Shown one piece after another: positions 51,699 to 59,069 of a stretch of 64,000 nt of DNA (position 1 is its first letter; the number at the start of each line of letters is the position of its first letter). Made by a program: the position numbers and the translations under genes. Origin of the DNA: Acidovorax sp. CCYZU-2555 (GTDB lineage: Bacteria > Pseudomonadota > Gammaproteobacteria > Burkholderiales > Burkholderiaceae_C). The stretch covers positions 93,158 to 157,157 of the forward strand of contig NZ_JAHCDD010000001.1 of NCBI RefSeq assembly GCF_018413525.1, given 5' to 3'. The notes under the pieces were generated by a model. The model worked only from the letters and a program-made list of their open reading frames with translations. It ran no database searches and was not told the origin of the DNA.

Positions 51699-51763
51699 GC
51701 CGTTGATTCCTTTCGTGGCGATCTGGGCCGGTCTGCACGCTGACGCGTGATGACCAGATGAGC

Positions 51764-51835
51764 CGCTATTGAAGTCAATAGCGCGCGCCGCGGGAACGAA
51801 CAAAAACGGAAATCCATATGCGGAAATTACCGTTT
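51764..51835. promoter_or_regulatory. Operator-like palindromes in the cdo/ABC divergent promoter
   Basis: CGCTATTGA (51764-51772) and TCAATAGCG (51775-51783) form a perfect 9-bp inverted repeat with a 2-bp spacer. A second one, AAACGG (51804-51809) / CCGTTT (51830-51835), overlaps the direct repeat CGGAAAT. They lie between the receptor gene (-) and cysteine dioxygenase (+) and are good candidates for shared regulation by a sulfur-responsive factor. Confidence 0.65.
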
Positions 51836-51867
51836 ACGCCAACGCGCGCGCAGGCTGTAATCCATTC

Positions 51868-52443
51868 ATGCCAAATGAAATCCCCACGCCCGCGCCGCGC
51901 CTGCAGCAATTCGTTGCGCAGCTGTCGGACACCATTGCGCGCAGCACCGACGAAGCCGCGCTGCTCGCCGGCGCGACGCCGCTGCTGCAGTCGCTGGTCG
52001 CGCACGACGACTGGCTGCCCGAGGCCTTCGCCCAGCCCCACCCCGCGCACTACCAGCAGTTCCTGCTGCATGCCGACCCCGAAGGCCGCTTTTCCGTGGT
52101 CAGCTTCGTCTGGGGCCCGGGCCAGGGCACGCCCATTCACGACCACACGGTCTGGGGCCTGATCGGCATGCTGCGCGGCGCCGAGGAAGGCCAGCATTTC
52201 GCGCGCGACGCCGCGGGCCGCTGGCAGCCCGAAGGGCCGGCGCAGCGCCTGGAGCCCGGCGAAGTGGACGCCGTCTCGCCGTCCATAGGCGATGTGCACC
52301 GCGTGCGCAATGTGTTCGCCGACCAGGTCTCGATCAGCATCCACGTCTACGGCGCCGACATCGGCAAGGTGCAGCGCCATGTGTTCACCGAAGACGGCGG
52401 CGTCAAGCCTTTCGTCTCGGGCTACGCCAACGTCACCCACTGA
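51868..52443 (+). CDS. Cysteine dioxygenase-family protein
   Basis: 191 residues, cupin fold. The iron ligands are His91 and His93 in GTPIHDHTVWG, and His144 in IGDVHRV. RRxxxx-like VRNVFADQVSISIHVYGADI closes the barrel. CDO oxidises cysteine to cysteine sulfinate; bacterial relatives include mercaptopropionate dioxygenases. It is followed 29 bp later by the rhodanese gene, which suggests handling of thiol and sulfane sulfur. Confidence 0.88.
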   Translation: MPNEIPTPAPRLQQFVAQLSDTIARSTDEAALLAGATPLLQSLVAHDDWLPEAFAQPHPAHYQQFLLHADPEGRFSVVSFVWGPGQGTPIHDHTVWGLIGMLRGAEEGQHFARDAAGRWQPEGPAQRLEPGEVDAVSPSIGDVHRVRNVFADQVSISIHVYGADIGKVQRHVFTEDGGVKPFVSGYANVTH

Positions 52444-52472
52444 ATTTCCACCCTCTCCCTTCCAAGCCCGAC

Positions 52473-54074
52473 ATGAGCCATCCCGTTCCCCAACTGACTC
52501 CCCAAGACATACGCCAGGCCCTGCTGGCCGGCGAAGAAATCGCGCTGCTCGATCTGCGCGAAGAAGCGCCGTTCGCCGAAGGCCACCCGCTGTGGGCCGC
52601 CAATCTGCCCGCGGGCAAGATCGAGATCGACGCCTGGCAGCGCCTGCCGCGGCGCGATACGCGCATCGCGGTCTACGACAACGGCGAAGGCCTGACCGAA
52701 GGCGCGGCACGCACGCTGCAGGCGCTGGGCTATACCCAGGTGCATGTGCTCGCCGGCGGTCTCGCGGGCTGGAAAGATGCAGGCTACGAGCTGTTCATCG
52801 ACGTCAACGTGCCCAGCAAATCGTTTGGCGAATGGCTCGAAGCCGAGCGCCACACGCCTTCGCTCGCGGCCGAGGAAGTGCAGGCCCTGCTCGACAGCAA
52901 GGCCGACGTGGTGGTGCTCGACGCGCGCCGCTTCGACGAATACCAGACCATGAGCATTCCCGGCGGCGTGAGCGTTCCCGGCGCCGAACTGGTGCTGCGC
53001 GCGGCCACGCTCGCGCCCGACGCCGCCACCCATATCGTCGTCAACTGCGCGGGCCGCACGCGCAGCCTGATAGGCACGCAATCGCTGATCAACGCCGGCC
53101 TGCCCAACCGCATCACCGCGCTGCGCAACGGCACGATTGGCTGGCTGCTCGCCGGCCAGCAACTGGACCATGGCGCCGATCGCCAGGCACCTGCCGTCGC
53201 CGAAGCCGAACGCAGCCAGGCCGCCGAACGCGCGCGCGCCGTCGCCGACCGCGCGGGCGTGCGCCGCGCCACGCGCGCGCAACTCGATGGCTTTACCCAA
53301 GAGAGCACGCGCACCACCTACCGCTTCGACGTGCGCAGCGCCGACGAATACGCGGCCGGCCATCTCGCGGGCTTTCGCCACTACCCCGGCGGCCAGCTGG
53401 TACAGGAAACCGACCACGCGGCGCCGGTGCGCGGCGCGCGCATCGTGCTGGTCGACGACGACGGCGTGCGCGCCAACATGAGCGCCTCCTGGCTCGCGCA
53501 AATGGGCTGGGAAACCTGGGTGCTCGACGGCGTCAGCGCGGCCGACTGGAATGAAGTCGGCCAGCCAGTGATCAGCTACCCGCCGCATGCGAGTGCCGTG
53601 CAAGATGTCTCCGTGCACACGCTGGCGCAATGGCTGGCCGACGACGGCGCGGGCCCGCGCACCGCCGTGCTCGACTTCACCAGCAGCGCCAACTACGTGC
53701 AGCGCCACATTCCCGGCGCCTGGTTCACGCTGCGCCCGCAGCTCACGCAGGCGCTGGCGACCATTCCCAAGGCCGAACGCTATGTCGTGACCTGCGGCTC
53801 CAGCCTGCTGGCGCGCTATGCCGTGCACGCGCTGAGCCAGGCCACGGATGCGCCGGTGTACGCATTGACGGGCGGCACCCAGGCCTGGATCGCCGCCGAC
53901 CTGCCGCTGGAGAAGGGCGAGACCCGCCTGGCCTCGCCGCGCACCGACCGCTACCGCCGCCCCTACGAAGGCACGCAGGCGCCGCGCAGCGCGATGCAGG
54001 CGTATCTCGACTGGGAATTCGGCCTGGTCCAGCAACTGAAGAACGACGGCACGCACGGGTTCCAAACCATCTGA
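52473..54074 (+). CDS. Four-domain rhodanese (sulfurtransferase-related)
   Basis: 533 residues made of four rhodanese-like domains. The second and fourth keep the catalytic Cys: Cys192 in VVNCAGRTRS and Cys441 in VVTCGSSLLAR. In the first and third the loop reads VYDNGEGL (about 67-74) and LVDDDGV (326-332), without Cys, so they are probably structural. Rhodaneses transfer sulfane sulfur, for example from thiosulfate or persulfides, to acceptors. A bidirectional terminator at 54088 ends the two-gene unit with cysteine dioxygenase. Confidence 0.9.
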   Translation: MSHPVPQLTPQDIRQALLAGEEIALLDLREEAPFAEGHPLWAANLPAGKIEIDAWQRLPRRDTRIAVYDNGEGLTEGAARTLQALGYTQVHVLAGGLAGWKDAGYELFIDVNVPSKSFGEWLEAERHTPSLAAEEVQALLDSKADVVVLDARRFDEYQTMSIPGGVSVPGAELVLRAATLAPDAATHIVVNCAGRTRSLIGTQSLINAGLPNRITALRNGTIGWLLAGQQLDHGADRQAPAVAEAERSQAAERARAVADRAGVRRATRAQLDGFTQESTRTTYRFDVRSADEYAAGHLAGFRHYPGGQLVQETDHAAPVRGARIVLVDDDGVRANMSASWLAQMGWETWVLDGVSAADWNEVGQPVISYPPHASAVQDVSVHTLAQWLADDGAGPRTAVLDFTSSANYVQRHIPGAWFTLRPQLTQALATIPKAERYVVTCGSSLLARYAVHALSQATDAPVYALTGGTQAWIAADLPLEKGETRLASPRTDRYRRPYEGTQAPRSAMQAYLDWEFGLVQQLKNDGTHGFQTI

Positions 54075-54087
54075 TCGCCGCGCAATG

Positions 54088-54122
54088 AAAAACGCAGTGC
54101 CTTTCGGGGCACTGCGTTTTTT
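54088..54122 (+). terminator. Rho-independent terminator after the rhodanese gene
   Basis: AACGCAGTGCC (54091-54101) pairs with GGCACTGCGTT (54108-54118), followed by a run of T to 54122. An A-run (54088-54092) on the other side would let it work in both directions. Confidence 0.93.
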
Positions 54123-54163
54123 ATGGGAAAAGGCGTTTGACAAACGCAGAGCGACTGACTGTT

Positions 54164-54327
54164 CCGTTCGTCCTGAGCGGGGTAAGCGAGCCTAGGTCTC
54201 GCAAGGCGTTAAAAAGAAACAGCGGGCGTCAAAAATCCGTTCGTCCTGAGCCTGTCGAAGGATGAACGGCCTGACCTCAAGTCATGAAGACGGGCCGTTC
54301 ATGGTTCGACAGGCTCACCACGAACGG
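54164..54327. repeat. Cluster of GTTCGTCCTGAGC REP-like elements
   Basis: Three copies: CCGTTCGTCCTGAGCGGGG (54164 on), CCGTTCGTCCTGAGCCTG ... GATGAACGG (54237-54269, an inverted repeat on its own) and CCGTTCATGG ... CACGAACGG (54295-54327). They fill most of the 306-bp gap between the rhodanese and Mop genes. Otherwise that gap holds no gene that I can see. Confidence 0.9.
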
Positions 54328-54380
54328 GTCACAGTTTTGCCGCCGTTTGCCAAAATCGACCACCTTCTAAGTCATTGATT

Positions 54381-54596
54381 TCAAAGTTTGGCAATCGACA
54401 CTTCGGTGGACTTCACCAGCGCCACGACTTCCGAGCCGATTTCCAGACCCAGATCGTTGACCGAACGCGTGGTGATCACCGACGTCACGACACCCCAGGG
54501 CGTCTCGACATCGACTTCGGAGACCACGTCGCCGCGAATGATCTCGCGCACTTTGCCCTTGAACTGATTGCGAACGTTGATAGCTTGAATGGTCAT
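54381..54596 (-). CDS. Molybdopterin/molybdate-binding TOBE protein (Mop)
   Basis: 71 residues, one TOBE domain: INVRNQFKGKVREIIRGDVVSEVDVET followed by TRSVNDLGLEIGSEVVALVKSTEVSIAKL. Such Mop proteins store molybdate or tungstate as hexamers in the cytoplasm. It is first downstream of the ssuE-like gene (48-bp gap) on the same strand, which may reflect a molybdoenzyme (for example sulfite dehydrogenase) elsewhere. Confidence 0.92.
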   Translation of the reverse strand: MTIQAINVRNQFKGKVREIIRGDVVSEVDVETPWGVVTSVITTRSVNDLGLEIGSEVVALVKSTEVSIAKL

Positions 54597-54644
54597 GGGA
54601 GGCTCCTGAAAAATCCGTTGAGAAAAAGAGGGAAGGCGCGGCGC

Positions 54645-55235
54645 TCAGACGCTGCAGCGCACCTGGGAAAAATGCACGGGCGCGAACGATGCGTCCGCAT
54701 GCGGCTTGGGCAGCAGCACCTCGGAAACCAGCACATGCACGGCCTCGTCGACACGCACCGCGAGGTCGGTGCTCAGCGTGCTCGCGCCTTCGGGCAGCAC
54801 GAACACCTGGGCGTCGGTCGCATAGATGCCGGGAAGAATCTGCTTGGCGGCCAGCGCCTGCAGCACGGGGCGCAGCGCGTAGTCGAGCGCCAGCATGTGG
54901 TGCGGGCTGCCGCCCGTGGCCAGCGGCAGCACGGTCTTGCCCTTGAGTCCGGTCTGGGGCAGCAGATCGAGGAACACCTTGAGCACGCCGCTGTAGGCCG
55001 CCTTGTAGACCGGCGTGGCGATCACCACCACCTTGGCGTCGGCCACCTGCTGCACGGCGCGCACGATGGACGGATGGGCGAAATCGGCATGGATCAGCGC
55101 CTGGGCATCGAGGTCGCGGATCTGCAGCTGCGTCACCTCGATCTGGTGTTTCGCGAGCCGCTTGCCCACGGACTCGAGCAGGGCCGCGGAGCGGGAAGTG
55201 TGCGACGGGCTGCCGGCAATCAACAAAACGGACAT
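54645..55235 (-). CDS. ssuE: NADPH-dependent FMN reductase, SsuE type
   Basis: 196 residues from the ATG at 55235 with AAGGA upstream. Flavodoxin-like fold: IAGSPSHTSRSAALLESV (FMN phosphate loop, about 5-22), VVVIATPVYKAAYSGVLKVFLDLLP and LATGGSPHHMLALDYALRPVL, all SsuE signatures. It provides FMNH2 to the LLM monooxygenase encoded 20 bp upstream in the operon and presumably to the SsuD- and SfnB-like enzymes. Confidence 0.92.
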   Translation of the reverse strand: MSVLLIAGSPSHTSRSAALLESVGKRLAKHQIEVTQLQIRDLDAQALIHADFAHPSIVRAVQQVADAKVVVIATPVYKAAYSGVLKVFLDLLPQTGLKGKTVLPLATGGSPHHMLALDYALRPVLQALAAKQILPGIYATDAQVFVLPEGASTLSTDLAVRVDEAVHVLVSEVLLPKPHADASFAPVHFSQVRCSV

Positions 55236-55255
55236 GGGGTTCCTTGATTCAAACG

Positions 55256-56530
55256 TCAAACGGGATCATTCAGGCCAAGATGGGCGCGCAGCGTATTGCC
55301 GCTGTACTCGCGGCGAAAGCGTCCGCGCTCCTGGAGCAGCGGCACCACGCCGCGCGTGAACTCTTCGAAGCCCCCGGGGAAGTAGGCGGGCATGATGTTG
55401 AAGCCGTCGGCCGCGCCGGAATCGACCCAGTGCAGCATGTGATCGGCAATCTCCTGGGCCGTGCCCGCGACCACCTGGTGGCCGCGGCTGCTCGCGATGT
55501 GGTGATAGAGCTGGCGCAGCGTGAGCTTCTGTTCGCGCGCCAACTTGAGCAGCAGCTTGCGCCGGCTGAAGCTGGCATCGTCCTGCGGCAGATCGGGCAC
55601 GGGCGCGTCGAGGTCCTGGCCCGTGAGATCGAGATCGAGCTCGGCCGACAGCATGTAGTGCGCCTTGCTCTGGTCGGTGAATTCCTGCAGCTGGGCGAGC
55701 TTTTCGCGCGCTTCGGCGGCGGTGCGGCCGATGATGGGCATCAGCCCCGGCATCACCTTGACCCTGGCCGGATCGCGCCCCGCGGCAGCGACCTGCAGCT
55801 TGAGCGCCTGGTAGAACTCCTGGGCCGCCTGCAGATCCTGCTGGGCCGTGAAAATCACTTCGGCATAGCGCGCGCCCAGCTGCTGGCCCGCGCCCGAAGA
55901 CCCGGCCTGAATCAGCACCGGCTCGCCCTGCGGGCTGCGCGTCACATTGAGCGGCCCTTTCACCTGGAAGTACTTGCCCACATGCTCCAGCGCGTGCAGC
56001 TTGGCGGTGTCGATGTAGACGCCGCGCTCCTTATCACGCACATAGGGATCGGCCTCCCACGAGCGCCACAGGCCCTGCACCACCTGAACGAACTCCTGCG
56101 CGATCGCATAGCGTTCCTGCGACTCGGGGTGCAGCGAACGGCTGAAATTGCCCGATCCGTCCTGCACCGTGGTGACGATGTTCCAGGCCGCGCGGCCCTG
56201 GCTCAGCAAGTCCACCGAAGCCAGCGAACGCGCGAGCGTGAACGGGTCGCTGTACGTCGTCGACGCCGTGGCCGCGAGGCCTATCTTGCGCGTCTGCACC
56301 GCCAGCATCGCGAGCACCACCATGGGGTCGGGGCGCGTGATCATCGACGGGTGCGAGTCCTTGGTCGTGACCAGGCGGTCGCCAAAGAACACCATGTCGA
56401 ACTTGGCATCCTCGGCTTCCTTGGCGATGCGGGAGATCAACCCGAAGTTCTCGGTGCCCGACTCCGCGCCGGGATAACGCCAGCCGCCTGCGTGGTGGCC
56501 CGCGGCCAGCAAAAACAATCCCAGATGCAT
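55256..56530 (-). CDS. LLM flavin monooxygenase, NtaA/SnaA/DszA group
   Basis: 424 residues from the ATG at 56530 with AGGAAAG nine bases upstream. Family signatures: GGWRYPGAE, ISRIAKEAEDAKFDMVFFGDRL, GRAAWNIVTT and VLIQAGSSGAGQQLGARYAE. This group includes nitrilotriacetate, pristinamycin and dibenzothiophene-sulfone monooxygenases, all dependent on a separate FMN reductase. Linked to ssuE, so desulfurisation of an organosulfur compound is the favoured guess. Confidence 0.9.
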   Translation of the reverse strand: MHLGLFLLAAGHHAGGWRYPGAESGTENFGLISRIAKEAEDAKFDMVFFGDRLVTTKDSHPSMITRPDPMVVLAMLAVQTRKIGLAATASTTYSDPFTLARSLASVDLLSQGRAAWNIVTTVQDGSGNFSRSLHPESQERYAIAQEFVQVVQGLWRSWEADPYVRDKERGVYIDTAKLHALEHVGKYFQVKGPLNVTRSPQGEPVLIQAGSSGAGQQLGARYAEVIFTAQQDLQAAQEFYQALKLQVAAAGRDPARVKVMPGLMPIIGRTAAEAREKLAQLQEFTDQSKAHYMLSAELDLDLTGQDLDAPVPDLPQDDASFSRRKLLLKLAREQKLTLRQLYHHIASSRGHQVVAGTAQEIADHMLHWVDSGAADGFNIMPAYFPGGFEEFTRGVVPLLQERGRFRREYSGNTLRAHLGLNDPV

Positions 56531-56584
56531 GAACTTCAACTTTCCTGGATTTCCATCAGAGGCGAACACCGCCCTGTCGGACGC

Positions 56585-57607
56585 TTATTTCGCGAGCGCC
56601 ACCGGCTGCTGCGCCGGCGTCACAAAGATGTCCTTGGCCAGGCCATGCATCTTGTGCACGATGGCCGTGGTCGCCGCCGCGTCCGCGGGCGCGGCGGCGA
56701 CCTGCACCTGGACCAGCGCCTGGCGCACTTCGGGCGTGGCCAGGGCTTCGAGCACCCAGCCCGTGAGCTTCTTCTGCACGGCGTCGGGAATGCCGGCCGG
56801 GGCGGTCCAGAAGAACGAGCCGCCGAACGCGTCGTCCCATTTCGCAAAGCCCTGCTGGCTCACCGACTGCACGCCCTTGAGACCTTCGGGCGCGGTCTTG
56901 GTGCCGAAATAGGCCAGGGCCTTGAGCTTCTCGGCGCGCACGAAGGTGGTGCTCAGTGGATCGATCACCAGATCCACATGGCCGCCGATCGCGTCGTTGA
57001 TCGCCGCGGCGCTGCCCTTGTATGGCACATGCGTCATCTGGATGCCGGTGATCTGCTGGAAGTAGACGCCCGCCATGTGGCCCGGCGTGCCCACGCCCGA
57101 AGTGCCCAGCGTGATCGGGTGCTTCTTGGCATAGGCCACGAGTTCCTGCAGGTTCTTGGCCGGGAAATCGGCGCGCACCGCGAACGTGGTGATGCCGCTG
57201 CCGATATAGGCGATCGACTGGAACGACTTGAACGAATCGAACTGCACGGGCATCAGCTGCGGAGCGATGGCAAGGTTGCCTATCGAGGCATTGAGCAGCG
57301 TGTAGCCGTCGGGCTTGGCACGTGCCACGAACTGCGCACCGATGGTGCCGCCCGCGCCCGGCTTGTATTCGATGATCACCGGCTGGCCGGCCTTGCTCGA
57401 TACCTGCTCGGCGATCAGCCGAGCGACGTTGTCGTTGGTGCCGCCCGGTGGGTAGGGAACGACCAGCGTGATGGGTTTCGTGGGCCAGTTGCCTTCAGCA
57501 GCCCATGCCGCGCCCATGCCCGCCGTGGCCGCCAGGACCAGGCCTGCCGAGAAGCCCACGGAGAGTGCGACCTTGAGGCGGCGATTGACGATTGCTGATC
57601 CAGACAT
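56585..57607 (-). CDS. Bug/TctC-family periplasmic solute receptor
   Basis: 340 residues with signal peptide (MSGSAIVNRRLKVALSVGF ..., cleavage near AWAAE). Bug signatures: PTKPITLVVPYPPGGTNDNVAR, VIIEYKPGAGGTIGAQFVA and YKGSAAAINDAIGGHVDL. These receptors bind carboxylates and serve tripartite tricarboxylate transporters or act as orphan sensors. No tctAB genes are near. It lies 54 bp upstream of the LLM gene. Confidence 0.92.
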   Translation of the reverse strand: MSGSAIVNRRLKVALSVGFSAGLVLAATAGMGAAWAAEGNWPTKPITLVVPYPPGGTNDNVARLIAEQVSSKAGQPVIIEYKPGAGGTIGAQFVARAKPDGYTLLNASIGNLAIAPQLMPVQFDSFKSFQSIAYIGSGITTFAVRADFPAKNLQELVAYAKKHPITLGTSGVGTPGHMAGVYFQQITGIQMTHVPYKGSAAAINDAIGGHVDLVIDPLSTTFVRAEKLKALAYFGTKTAPEGLKGVQSVSQQGFAKWDDAFGGSFFWTAPAGIPDAVQKKLTGWVLEALATPEVRQALVQVQVAAAPADAAATTAIVHKMHGLAKDIFVTPAQQPVALAK

Positions 57608-57734
57608 GACCCATTCCTTGATGATTGCTTGGAATGAAGTCTAGGAATTCGGCCCGGATACAGCCACGAATGTTTGGGACTATGCAAACACGTTTTTCAA
57701 CTAAGCGGCGCGCAATGCACGCCCCGGCCCGCGA

Positions 57735-58343
57735 TCAGGAGCGGCGCGCGATGCGCACGATGGCGTCGTAGATTTCATCGAGCGCCTCGGCCGCATCGAT
57801 TTCGCCCGCGGCCGCGGCAAACGACACCGCCTCGGCCGCGCCCAGCATGGCGCGCATGCCGGCCTGGCCCAGCGGCTGTTTGGCATGCGGCTGCAGCGCA
57901 TCGCGGCACTTCGCCAGGAACAGCGCTTCGTGCGCCTTCTTCAGCGCGTCGAGTTCGGGCGAGCCCGCGAGCGCGGCGGTCACGCCGGGCAGCTCGCGGC
58001 CCATCGCCATGACGCAGTCGAGATAGGCGCCGGCGATCACTTTCGCCACGGCGCTGAGCGACTTTCCCGAGGCCTGCAGGGCCTGGTCCAGCAGCGCGTG
58101 CTGCCGGTTGTCGTACTCCGCATACAGCAGACCCAGCAGGCCGGTGCGCGAGCCGAAGTGGTCATAGACGACGGGCTTGGTCACGCCCGCGCGCTCGGCG
58201 AGATGGCCCAGGGTGAGCGCATCCGTGCCTTCGCCGCACACGATGTCCCAGGCGACATCGATCAGCTGGCGCTGGCGCTCCTCCTTGGGCAGGCGTTTCT
58301 TCGTCTCAGCGGGCGGGGCCGCTTTCGTCGGATTGCTTGACAT
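57735..58343 (-). CDS. TetR-family regulator
   Basis: 202 residues. Lys-rich N-terminus (KKRLPKEERQRQLI), then the TetR HTH (about 25-70): DALTLGHLAERAGVTKPVVYDHFGSRTGLL. The C-terminal ligand domain is all helical. Divergent from the flavodoxin-like oxidoreductase gene across 88 bp with three palindromes; probably represses both. Confidence 0.9.
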   Translation of the reverse strand: MSSNPTKAAPPAETKKRLPKEERQRQLIDVAWDIVCGEGTDALTLGHLAERAGVTKPVVYDHFGSRTGLLGLLYAEYDNRQHALLDQALQASGKSLSAVAKVIAGAYLDCVMAMGRELPGVTAALAGSPELDALKKAHEALFLAKCRDALQPHAKQPLGQAGMRAMLGAAEAVSFAAAAGEIDAAEALDEIYDAIVRIARRS

Positions 58344-58350
58344 CTTTAAC

Positions 58351-58404
58351 CTACCAAAGGTAACCTACTAAAAGTAATTTATGAATTCCAGCTACCAATG
58401 GTAG
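58351..58404. promoter_or_regulatory. Triple palindromic operator for the TetR/oxidoreductase divergon
   Basis: Three related sites: CTACCAAAGGTA (58351-58362), CTACTAAAAGTA (58365-58376) and CTACCAATGGTAG (58392-58404, a perfect palindrome around a central A). Consensus CTACYAAARGTAG. The first lies 7 bp from the TetR start codon and the third 27 bp from the oxidoreductase start. Confidence 0.8.
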
Positions 58405-58431
58405 TTCAATCGCCAGTCCCAAGGAGCCGCC

Positions 58432-59058
58432 ATGCATGCCCTCATCGTCGTCAGCCATCCCGATTCCCAGTCCCTCACACACGCCGTTGCCAACGCTTTT
58501 GCGCAGGGAGTTGCGGCAGCCGGCGAGCACACCACCGAGATCGCCGACATCGCGGCCGAAGGCTTCGACCCGGCGTTCAACCAGAATGACCGCAGCGCCT
58601 ATTTTCTGCAGTCGCCCTTGCCTGGTGACATCGTGCGCGAGCAGGCGCGCATAGACCGAGCCGACGCGCTGGTGCTCGTCTATCCCATCTACTGGTGGTC
58701 GTTTCCCGGCCAGCTCAAAGGCTGGATAGACCGCGTGTTCACCAACGGCTGGGCCTACGAGGAAACGCCCGACGGCAAGCTGGTCAAGCGCCTGGGCCAT
58801 CTTGCGGTACACCTCATAGGCATAGGCGGCGCCGACACCGGCACCTATGCGCGCCACGGCTACACGCAGGCGATGCGCACGCAGATCGATCACGGCATCT
58901 TCGACTTCTGCGGCGCGCAACTGGTGTCGTCGGAATTCCTGCTCGACGTGAACGGGCAGGCGGCGGCGTCGCATGTCGTCGCGGCGCAGGCGCTTGGCGC
59001 TGCAGCCTTCGCCAGCCAGGTGCCGGCACTGGCTGCCGAAGAAGCGGGCTGCCGGTAA
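58432..59058 (+). CDS. NAD(P)H-dependent quinone/flavin oxidoreductase (flavodoxin_2)
   Basis: 208 residues. MHALIVVSHPDSQSLTHAVAN is the flavin phosphate-binding start and LVLVYPIYWWSFPGQLKGWIDRVF (about 82-105) the MdaB/NQO1-like signature. It is expected to reduce quinones or other electrophiles by two electrons, avoiding radical formation. A good ribosome site, AAGGAG, lies 9 bases upstream. Regulated by the divergent TetR protein, probably induced by a quinone-like toxin. Confidence 0.9.
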   Translation: MHALIVVSHPDSQSLTHAVANAFAQGVAAAGEHTTEIADIAAEGFDPAFNQNDRSAYFLQSPLPGDIVREQARIDRADALVLVYPIYWWSFPGQLKGWIDRVFTNGWAYEETPDGKLVKRLGHLAVHLIGIGGADTGTYARHGYTQAMRTQIDHGIFDFCGAQLVSSEFLLDVNGQAAASHVVAAQALGAAAFASQVPALAAEEAGCR

Positions 59059-59069
59059 GCTGCGCCGCG

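Noticed and set aside
54120..54380. A small ncRNA in the gap between rhodanese and Mop
   Set aside because: The gap is filled by known REP-like repeats and a terminator; no separate promoter-terminator unit is apparent.
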